Below, one piece after another: positions 1 to 6,865 of a stretch of DNA of 11,613 nucleotides. Position numbers and translations under genes: made by a program. Below the pieces are notes generated by a model. The model was not told the origin of the DNA. It ran no database searches and saw only the letters and a program-made list of their open reading frames with translations. Source of the DNA: Hirudo medicinalis (taxonomy: Eukaryota > Annelida > Clitellata > Hirudinida > Hirudinidae); contig MPNW01000141.1 in the NCBI GenBank assembly GCA_011800805.1, forward strand, positions 400,773-412,385. The letters run 5' to 3'. Each line of letters begins with the position of its first letter. Position 1 is the stretch's first letter.

Positions 1-543
1 AAAAATATTTACACAGCATGCTTATGAAAGAAGTTACAGCACTTATTCTAACATTCAAACAGTAAAGGGTAATAAGGCTGACAACAGATCGAGCATGGGA
101 ACTCCTGTTTATTTCACGAAATTTAAACTGATGTTGGTTACAATTATAATACATGATGACATTTTTATTAAAAAGTAGTAGTAGTAGCAGTAGCAGTAGC
201 AGTAGCAGTAGTAGTATTGTTGTTGTTATTATTATTTCTATTACTATTGATTGATTTATTTATTAGGTTTTATGTTCATCATGTTTTCATTGATGATTGT
301 TTACTTTTATTTGTATTTTTTTACTTATTATTACTTTTGAAGTTGAAGCTCAGTTGTTCATGTTTTCTTCACTCATTCGGTGGTCTTTTTTAAGGACATT
401 TTGACCAATTAAAAGTTTTTTTTTAAACGTTTACTTGAAAAGTGTTTTAAATTCAAAACATTTTACTTTTCTTTTACTTATTTCGTCGCCATTTTTCCAT
501 CTCTCCATCCGCGAGAGCTTTCATAACAACGAAACTCCAACAG
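1..543 (+). other. KCNQ intron, 3' part, ending in a phase-1 splice acceptor
   Basis: This is non-coding and AT-rich. It contains a compound trinucleotide microsatellite of AGT/AGC units at about 174-214, followed by TTG/TTA units to about 235, and several poly-T runs. The last 80 bases are pyrimidine-rich and end in CAACAG at 538-543, which I read as the acceptor for the first KCNQ exon. The ATG-initiated frame that starts at 435 and runs into the exon is intronic read-through: its first 36 residues resemble no KCNQ S2-S3 sequence. The exon carrying S2 and the start of S3 was looked for here and not found, so it lies upstream of the window. Confidence 0.7.
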
Positions 544-719
544 ATTTGGTCGTCATCGGTGCCAGTGTTGTCATCCTCCTACTGGGTTCTGGTGGGAAGG
601 TCTTCGCCACTTCTGCACTCAGGGGTCTCCGGTTCTTCCAGATTCTACGAATGGTGAGGGTGGACAGGAGGGGTGGCAGCTGGAAACTGCTTGGATCAGT
701 CGTCTGGGCTCACAGACAA
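544..719 (+). CDS. KCNQ: KCNQ exon: S3 end, S4 voltage sensor, S4-S5 linker
   Basis: The exon is 176 bp. It enters in phase 1 (the upstream exon supplies the G of the Asp codon) and leaves in phase 0 at CAA|gtaagc. It encodes the end of S3 ([15 protein letters not shown]), the S3-S4 loop, S4 ([20 protein letters not shown]) and the linker [19 protein letters not shown]. The gating arginines R1, R2, R4 and R6, and the Gln at position 3, are kept. Position 5 is Arg, as in KCNQ2-5, where KCNQ1 has His. The acceptor CAACAG follows a pyrimidine tract. Without splicing, the frame runs on to a stop at about 767. Confidence 0.95.
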
Positions 720-3162
720 GTAAGCAATATATTCGCCCTTACTCTTTCTCATACATTCATTAATTGATTCTCTCATTCATTCATTCATTCATTAATTGAT
801 TCATTCTTTCATTCGTTCTTTCATTCGCTCAATTGTTCTCGGCTTCTTGTGTTCGTCTTTACGTCCTCATACCTGTTGTTCAGAGAATGACTGATTGAAA
901 TGAGGATGAAGATCGAGGTAATCTTTATTCATATTCATATTCATATTATTATTATTATTATTGTTATTATTATTATTATTATTATTCATATTCATATTAT
1001 TATTATTATTATTCATATTATTATTATTATTGTTATTATTCATATTATTATTATTATTCATATTATTATTCATATTATTCATATTATTATTATTATTATT
1101 ATTATTCATATTCATATTATTCATATTATTATTATTATTATTATTTCGTAATGTTATTTCTTATTATTCCCAATAATGCTCACGTTTTATCGTTTCCTTT
1201 CATCTCCTGCTTAAGAAGTGATCGTATTTAATGACTTGATTTGACCCGCTAATGATTCACATTTCCAAGTTCTCAGGAAGAGTGCTTTTAAAAAGTGCTT
1301 TTAAGTAACAGGTGCTTGGAATCATTCCACGGTTGTTTCGTGTCCATGACAACCCCAATCATTTTGTTGCTCGATGTCATTTCCGCCATTTTTGTTGACC
1401 GACGATTTTCTACCGAACGTTCTCAAAACATTAAAATCATTAAAAACAATAAAATGAAATTAATTTAAAAATGCTTTAATGAACAATTATTCACTTCTAA
1501 CAACTTCAAGACAGTTTTAAGTAAGTTGAAATTGTTGAAAAATTGTTGTCGAAGTGTTTCCAAGAAAGTGAGAATGATGGCATAAAAGGTTTCATGGAAT
1601 GAACTCTCATTGGAAGCCATGCTGGGGATGCGCCCGGGAGTGGGGCAGGACATAAACGTGTCACGGAAGGAGTGCGTAATTACCTCAAGATGTTTTTATA
1701 GACCACCAATGAAGTACACAATAACAACGGAGCTTTTAAGAGGTTTTATGGCCTCATCGCCAGGTTTTTTCTCATCAGATCAACGTCGGAAGAATGGACT
1801 TTTATTTCAGAATTTCTATCAATGGCGTTAATCACGTTAATAAGTATTTGTTATAATTTGTAAGAATTATAATTATAATAATATTTGTTGGAATCAAACA
1901 AATTCCAGGAATTATTTGGAAAACTCCAATATTTCCAAGGCACTGAATATTTGTTTTGCAAACAATTCATTTCAAAGCCCAAATATTCACGCGGCAATCA
2001 ACCAATTTTTTCCATCTCCATCAATTATGGAACATTTCGAAGGTTGATTAAATTTCTCCTTCAACAGGAACTATTTACAACCCTGTACATCGGTTTCCTG
2101 GGCCTTATATTCACTTCTTTCGTTATGTTTTTGGCTGAAAAGGAGAAAAATCCTAAGAAATTTGGAACCTTCGCTGATGCTCTTTGGTGGGGAGTGGTGA
2201 GTTGTTAATTCGTGTGCATTAACATATTATAATTAATTTCGTTATAATATATTATGCTAATTTATTCAAAACCATTCATTTCAGTCACCGCACCAATATT
2301 TATTTAACTTCAAAGCTGCCGGGTTTTCATTTGAATCATGTTTTTAATTGCGAAAACATTCAGTTGAAATAAAACTCGAAACTTTAAAATCAATTCTTCC
2401 TTCATTTATTTTTTATTCCAATTCTTGATTTTTAATGACGATTCCACCGAATCCAGTTAACGTGCTGAAACATCTCCAAATACACAAATATTCGAAAACT
2501 CGATCAAAGCTCAGACATTTCAGTGGAGGACAACAGAAGATGAGGATTTCAAATGCCTTCACAGGAACGAATACAAATCAATGATGGAGCATTTTTATTG
2601 AATCTTTTACCATATTAAGATGACGAAGAATTTCAATGCTCCAGGCGTCCTAACATAAACACTGGAGAATCGATACTCCAATGATTTTCGGGAAATGGCA
2701 ATAGATTCCTAACGAGACAAGTCCTCTCGCTTATCTTTTTTTACCTGACGCACATTTCTGCTTATTCAGTTTTATAATCTCTTCCACTTTTAGTTGGATT
2801 TATGTTTTCGTTCTTCTCGAGATTGAATGCGTTTGTACATTGTTGATATTAAATCACTCAATCAATCATTCTCTCATTATTTATGCGATTTGTTAATATG
2901 AATTTACTTTTAATTAATTACTGTGGGAATTGACAATCAACAACCTTATATGGATATTAACTAACAAACTGTAAACATTGATTAACTAATTATGAACATG
3001 AATGAATTACTAGTCACATAAATAACCATTATTCAAACGATCTGACATCAGATAACGCTGTGCACTGTTGGATACGGAGACAGTGTTCCAATAACAGGAG
3101 CTGGAAAGTTGATTGCTTCCGTCTGCTCCATTCTCGGCATTTCATTCTTCGCCCTGCCAGCG
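544..3162 (+). CDS. KCNQ: KCNQ (Kv7) voltage-gated potassium channel, internal part: join(544..719, 2068..2196, 3052..3162)
   Basis: KCNQ channels are tetrameric plasma-membrane K+ channels that open on depolarisation and stabilise membrane potential. The three exons give 139 continuous codons covering late S3, S4, S5, pore loop, selectivity filter (TLCTVGYGD) and S6 (ending ISFFALPA). S4 carries the family pattern R..R..Q..R..R..R. The S4-S5 linker reads GSVVWAHRQ, and the pore helix carries ADALWWGV. Boundaries equal those known for human KCNQ1: a G|AT split Asp codon (D202), phase 0 after HRQ (Q260), phase 0 after WWGV (V307) and phase 0 after LPA (A344). The first exon is 176 bp, exactly human exons 4 plus 5 (79+97), so the intron between those two is absent here. 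S1-S2 are upstream and the cytoplasmic C-terminus is not visible. KCNQ1-like ([17 protein letters not shown]) and KCNQ2-5-like (MVRVDRRGG) residues are mixed, as expected of an invertebrate channel. Confidence 0.95.
750..835. repeat. Degenerate ATTC tetranucleotide repeat
   Basis: ATTC/TTCA units repeat with substitutions (ATTG, TTCG, CTTT), starting soon after the KCNQ exon's splice donor. It is a simple-sequence tract in the intron with no function apparent. Confidence 0.8.
926..1145. repeat. Compound TTA / CATATT microsatellite, about 220 bp
   Basis: Almost pure TTA triplets are interrupted at intervals by CAT and by a few TTG triplets, all in the same three-base register. The minus strand therefore reads as long Asn/Met runs and the plus strand as Ile/His or Leu/Phe runs. 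These open frames result from the repeat being a multiple of three and are not evidence of a protein. It lies inside a KCNQ intron. Confidence 0.95.
2068..2196 (+). CDS. KCNQ: KCNQ exon: S5, turret, pore-helix start
   Basis: The exon has 129 bp and 43 codons, phase 0 at both ends. It begins after ttcaacag with [15 protein letters not shown] (S5) and ends at ADALWWGV|gtgagt, a near-consensus donor. The turret between AEK and the pore helix is four residues shorter than in human KCNQ1, closer to the KCNQ2-5 length. The open frame upstream of 2068 (from 1885) is intron in the same frame; its residues do not match the S4-S5 linker, which the previous exon already encodes completely. Confidence 0.95.
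2197..3051 (+). other. KCNQ intron without visible genes
   Basis: This 855-bp AT-rich intron runs from gtgagt to gacatcag. I see no coding pattern, no strong repeat and no RNA gene. A few ATTC/ATCA-type runs occur near 2850-2880. Confidence 0.7.
3052..3162 (+). CDS. KCNQ: KCNQ exon: selectivity filter and S6
   Basis: The exon has 111 bp and 37 codons, phase 0 at both ends, the same length as human KCNQ1 exon 7. It encodes the K+ selectivity filter [10 protein letters not shown] and S6, ending GISFFALPA, the gating-hinge region. The donor is GCG|gtcagt. The Cys in TLCTVGYG replaces the Thr of vertebrate KCNQ; from memory this also occurs in insect KCNQ, so it is probably not a defect. Less usual is ITGAG just after the filter, where the family normally has a Trp (TW.G). 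Confidence 0.95.
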
Positions 3163-3437
3163 GTCAGTTCTCTGGATGCTAATCAATAATAATTACTCAT
3201 GAATTATTAATTAGGATGCTAATCGCTTGAGGACGCCCAACAATCCCTGAATTAGCAGAACGGTGTTTAATGGGAGTCACAAACAATCGTTGAATTTCGG
3301 AAAAACAAAAAGGGGAAAACCAATGAAGAGTTTGAATTTTAGACATTTTAATTATTTTGCATATAAATAATTTTTAATGGCTTCCATGCTTCACTATCAA
3401 AATTGTGATAACCACTTTCTGTTATTACAATTTTCAG

Positions 3438-3518
3438 CTAGTGGTAGTTTTTATTGTGCGTGCTAAAGTTAACAAAAGACTTTTATATTCACGCAGGCAA
3501 TTTAAGCTCCTGAGATAA
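3438..3518 (+). CDS. Candidate alternative terminal exon of the KCNQ gene
   Basis: A strong acceptor (attacaattttcag) is followed, in the required phase 0, by 26 codons and a TAA stop at 3516-3518. The predicted tail starts LVVVFIVRAKVNKR and continues with basic residues. It occupies the place of the conserved GILGSGFALKVQ segment, and its Lys-Val falls at the same offset (residues 10-11). It lacks the conserved glycines and would remove the whole cytoplasmic domain (calmodulin-binding helices and coiled coil). It could be a truncated isoform, a degenerating copy or chance. The spacing, phase and acceptor are seen; its use as an exon is inference. Confidence 0.3.
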   Translation, partial: LVVVFIVRAKVNKRLLYSRRQFKLLR

Positions 3519-3594
3519 ATTGAGAGACAATTTGAGGAATGTCTAAATTTTATTGCCATCAATTATCAATTCGATCTTCTTATCAGATACATAT

Positions 3595-3642
3595 TGATTG
3601 CTTGATTGATTGATTAATTGATTGATTTATTTATTTATTTAG
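3595..3642. repeat. GATT/ATTT tetranucleotide repeat
   Basis: About eleven tetranucleotide units of the form TGAT/TTGA grade into ATTT units. This is a simple-sequence tract. Confidence 0.85.
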
Positions 3643-3811
3643 TTACTTACTGCATTTATCTGTGTTTGTACTCAAGTGATTCAGTACTCTGTGCAATTGC
3701 ATGAGTGTCACATTTCATAGAAATATTCCGATATTTCCTATGCATTCATGTCCTACAACACATCGGTACCAAAGAGGTAATGGTTCATAATTATATCAAT
3801 GACGATAATTA

Positions 3812-3840
3812 TGATGATGATGATGATGATGATGATGGTG
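3812..3840. repeat. GAT trinucleotide repeat
   Basis: An uninterrupted run of GAT triplets is followed by imperfect GGT/GAT/AAC/GAC triplets. It is non-coding in context. Confidence 0.85.
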
Positions 3841-4608
3841 ATAACGATGACGACGTTTTCAAAAGATGACAGCTTATCTAATTAAAAGCCTCAGAAAGTT
3901 CATATCTTCGTCCTGATGAGTGACTGCAAACCACCTGAAACGCTTTCTAATTTCAAATATTTCACGTTTAATGTTTTATTTTTATTTGATACGAATAACT
4001 ATTATTATTATTATTAATAATTATTAACTATTATCATTAATAATTATTACTCCAGAAAATAACTTATCGATCTTAATTGGTTCTTAATTAACTTAACGCC
4101 ATTGAACTGCAATGATGAGATCGTGTCGTAATCAAACAATGTCTTAATTGAATAATGTTTGGAATTATTGGAATCATTTCTTGTTTTCTAACTTAAAACT
4201 GAATTACACAAATTCAAACCTAAAGCAGCATCTCCAGAAGATCACGCGCAGATTTTCAAGCGTTCGAAATCGGTGTCTGAAAATAAATAAATTGAAAATC
4301 CAGCCTCAATTTTCAGCAAAACTTTCTTTGCACGAACTCAAAAGTCGAGTTGTTTATTTTCCTGAAAAGTGCTTATTGAGGGGTTGACGCCTCCCTGAGT
4401 TTGAGGTTTTCACAAAGTCTAGAAAAATCGAAAGTTATTGTTCGAGGTATTTAAGGTCTTCGACGTTCTTTGTAATTTCAAAATAATCACGTGATGTAAA
4501 TTATTTTGAAACATAAAATAATTATGCAATTAAAATATTTACGAAGAATTCTGATGTTTCGCTTTTTAATATTTAGCCGTGTTTCAATGTGGTGTCCTGT
4601 TTGAAGCA

Positions 4609-4653
4609 ATAATAATAGTAAAAATAATAATAATAATAACGATAATAATAATT
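4609..4653. repeat. AAT trinucleotide repeat, imperfect
   Basis: AAT units are interrupted by single substitutions (AGT, AAA, ACG). This is a simple-sequence tract. Confidence 0.8.
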
Positions 4654-4857
4654 GTTATCTGCTGACTCATTGATTCTTCTCTGGCAGAGGTGATGAATCC
4701 AGTATTGTTGTCCTCATGTAAGGCATTACATTACATCATTACATATGTATATACGTGCGGCATTCTTGCATTCGTGGAGCATTTACATTTTTTAGAAACA
4801 TATTTTTATCTGATTGTTTGAAATTCTTGGCTCAAGATGATAACTCTGTCACAGCAA

Positions 4858-4865
4858 TATAAAAG
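4858..4865 (+). promoter_or_regulatory. TATA-box-like motif
   Basis: TATAAAAG followed by GCC matches the animal TATA-box consensus. A weak initiator-like GCAGTTT lies about 27 bases downstream (A at 4885), at roughly the spacing for a start site. No convincing gene follows: only ORFs of 16 codons (4944) and 24 codons (5004-5078) inside a tandem repeat. In 68% AT DNA such motifs also occur by chance. Confidence 0.3.
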
Positions 4866-4942
4866 GCCAAGTTTAAATGTGTGCAGTTTCGAGGAGATTG
4901 TTGTCGTGCGTTGTAATTTAGTTGTACATTTTCAAGTCACAC

Positions 4943-5050
4943 AATGTTGTTTGAAAAAGTTGCAACACACAAGTTGAATGTTGTTGTCCGATAAAGTTGC
5001 AACATGCGAGTTGAATGTTGTCGTCTGAAAAAGATGCAACTGCAAGAGAG
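4943..5050. repeat. Three-copy tandem repeat, unit about 37 bp, with GTTGCAAC core
   Basis: Units begin AATGTTGT at 4943, 4977 and 5014 and share TGAAAAAGTTGCAACA with small changes. Unit lengths are about 34, 37 and 37. Copies 1 and 2 carry the perfect 8-bp palindrome GTTGCAAC; copy 3 has one change (GATGCAAC). It lies 80 bp downstream of a TATA-like motif. It is not a trinucleotide slippage product, which sets it apart from the other repeats here. Confidence 0.8.
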
Positions 5051-5259
5051 TTTTGCAAGTGATGTTTTTGGAATCTAAAGCATCTTCAACATGATTTGAC
5101 CAATCTGCATTTCTTTTAGTGAAACGAGAACTTTATTATTGGTGTGTTTATTATCTATTATTGCTACTTTAAAAGTTTCTCTGTTTTCAATAATTGTGGG
5201 ATTTTTTTTGGTTAATTCTGTGGAATATTGTTCGTTCAGCAGCAAGCAGTTTCTGCAGT

Positions 5260-5308
5260 CTCATAATCATAATCATAATCATAATCATCATCATAATCAT
5301 AATCATAT
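5260..5308. repeat. CATAAT hexanucleotide repeat
   Basis: About eight hexamer units, with one CATCAT interruption, encode a His-Asn run in one frame (ORF 5139-5324). That protein has no other feature and is taken as an artefact. Confidence 0.85.
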
Positions 5309-6146
5309 TGGGTGCCTTGAATGATGTAATTAATCCTATTACAAATGATAATAATTTAAATATCCTTTAATTCGACCATTGGCCCACTTCAGTGTTGCAT
5401 TCAACATTCGTTGTCACTCAAACTAACTGCTTCTTGTGTATCTAATGGTGGTTGATGTCACTTCATGACATTCCTCATAATAATGTTACAAACGATGTCA
5501 GGAGGTTTTGAGGTTATTTATCTCGTAATGTTTCTAAATTGTAAACATTTGAATTCATTAAATAAAACTGTTGCAAACCTGCAATAGATTTACATGGAAG
5601 AAATTGAAATTACAATAATCAGACGTTACGAAAAAATTGTCGAAATGTATTACGAGTGGCGTGCGTTAGGGGAGACGGGGCCGGAGGGGTTCTTACCCTG
5701 TGTTACCCTGGGCGGTAAATTTTTAAGGACACAAAAACTTTGTTAAAAAAACACAATATTTGTGGACTATATGTAGCAGATAGGTGAGTTGGTCTACTAT
5801 GTCGGCGATCAACTGAGCCATGGAAGGTTAAGTAACCTTGCCATTTTATCTATTTAATGGTGTAACTGAATAATTTGTGAGAATAAAAATCCAGAAAATG
5901 TTAAATAAATGCAATTTATCTACTGACGATGTCCAACATTTAATGTGTTCTGCTTCCCTAATTTGTAATACTTTAATATTTGTAATATTGGAACCTGTAA
6001 AATGCTACAGTTTTTGTAAATATTAACGAGTGCAGAGAAGTAATTTTACTTTATAAATACGTGCATTTTTGCACATGTAACTACCATGTGTAGGTTCAGA
6101 AAAGAAATAGTACAGCAACAACACTGGGTTTATAACAGCACATGGA

Positions 6147-6215
6147 GCGTACGTAGCCAGCCGCTAATGAGGGGCGCAATATTTTAAATTGCCTTGGGTG
6201 CTCACTGCGTATTAA
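6147..6215. mobile_element. Possible DNA-transposon terminus relic (hAT-like)
   Basis: CGTAGCCAGCC followed by GGGGCGCAAT and GCCTTGGGTGCTC resembles the ends of animal hAT-type elements, which often start with a variant of CAG..GCGTAGCCAG and carry GGGGCGC nearby. The segment is more GC-rich than its surroundings. I see no matching inverted terminal repeat, transposase or target-site duplication, so at most this is a fragment. The resemblance is from memory. Confidence 0.25.
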
Positions 6216-6790
6216 GGAACTAAATTATAAAAATATTCAAAGGAGCATTTTTTAAGTAATGGAATTTTTGAATTTAATTTAAAAAAGTTGATCCGAGTTG
6301 AAATCTCCAAGAATGTTTTGAAACGAGTTTTAAATGCTGATGCGAGATTTTCGTTCAAACGTGTCCTGCCACCTAAGCCTTGAAATTTATCGAAGAAACT
6401 TCATTGTTTGGACCTTCTGTTGTTGCTGTTTCGTTCGTTAAGTTGAGCTTCAATTAGTTAATCAATTAATTAAGAGGTAAATAAATTAATTTGTACGAGT
6501 TCTGGTAAGAGTTCGAATGCAAGCCACATTAAGTTGTAGGAATATTCCAAAAGTTCTGATTCGGGTTCGGAATAAAAGGTTTTTTTTTTAGTTCGAATGA
6601 AGAAACGTTGAATCCGCGCACGGAAGGTGGTCGCAAAAATCAATACGAGTGCAGGGAGAGGTGGTGATACCAGGCTGGCGGAGTTTCCAACATTTCTTGA
6701 AATAATAAAATATTCTGGAAAAATAAACTGGTTTTTTTTTATCTGAATGCATACATAAACATTTAAAAGCAAGATTTCCAAACATTCCCG

Positions 6791-6865
6791 ATGTTCAACC
6801 TGCCTGGAATCATCCACACGACGTTGTTGTTGTTCGTCGTCTTCATCTGCGATTCTGCCTCCAAA
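6791..6865 (+). CDS. Membrane-protein gene exon 1: signal peptide
   Basis: It encodes 25 residues: MFNLPGIIHT, then a hydrophobic TTLLLFVVFIC core and a small-residue region DSAS before Lys. This is a textbook cleavable signal peptide with cleavage near Ala/Ser 23-24. The start is chosen because TAA at 6764-6766 closes the frame upstream with no ATG between. The donor AAA|gtgagt is a good match. Confidence 0.75.

Larger units (their letters stand above)
720..2067 (+). other. KCNQ intron with tetranucleotide and long TTA/CAT repeats
   Basis: This 1348-bp intron has donor gtaagc and acceptor ttcaacag. It contains a degenerate ATTC tetranucleotide array at about 750-835 and a compound TTA/TTCATA array at 926-1145. 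A locally GC-richer patch at about 1612-1680 includes CGCCCGGG; no homology is recognised. The rest is AT-rich and shows no coding pattern. Open frames at 1610-1831 (+) and 1465-1653 (-) look like chance. Confidence 0.75.
3519..4857. other. AT-rich stretch without a supported gene
   Basis: It contains a GATT/ATTT array (about 3595-3642), a GAT array (about 3812-3840), ATT-rich runs near 4000-4050 and an AAT array at about 4609-4653. The open frame at 4148-4387 has no coding composition or recognisable motif and is probably chance. An AATAAA at 4282 could serve a truncated KCNQ transcript, but nothing else supports that. A splice-site-flanked segment at 4688-4717 is listed separately among the findings. 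Confidence 0.6.
5079..6790. other. AT-rich intergenic or intronic stretch
   Basis: No gene is supported. It contains a CATAAT array (about 5260-5308), a GC-rich patch (5653-5718), a palindrome (5824-5839), a pair of hairpins (6061-6090), a possible transposon relic (6147-6215) and a second moderately GC-rich patch (about 6610-6690). The minus-strand open frame 6470-6817 crosses that patch and overlaps the next gene's signal-peptide exon antisense; no family is recognised and I do not call it. The promoter and 5' UTR of the gene starting at 6791 should lie at the right end. An in-frame TAA at 6764-6766 precedes its ATG. Confidence 0.6.

Noticed and set aside
435..543. ATG at 435 as the start of the KCNQ protein
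   Set aside because: The 36 residues before the Asp codon do not resemble KCNQ S2-S3, and the conserved phase-1 acceptor lies exactly at 543/544.
867..1176. Asn/Met-rich ORF on the minus strand and Ile/His or Leu/Phe ORFs on the plus strand
   Set aside because: They are translations of a TTA/CAT microsatellite, open in several frames because the unit is three bases long.
1610..1831. 73-codon ORF over a GC-richer patch in a KCNQ intron
   Set aside because: No family is recognised, there is no start context or splice support, and it lies within an intron fixed by conserved exons.
1885..2067. N-terminal extension of the S5 exon
   Set aside because: The previous exon already supplies the complete S4-S5 linker up to HRQ, and the extension is AT-rich sequence ahead of a good acceptor.
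4148..4387. 79-codon ORF as a gene
   Set aside because: No motif, AT-rich random composition, no supporting splice or promoter signals.
6470..6817. 115-codon minus-strand ORF
   Set aside because: It overlaps a clear signal-peptide exon antisense, has low-complexity ends and no recognisable family. The GC-richer core (about 6610-6690) may be a repeat fragment instead.
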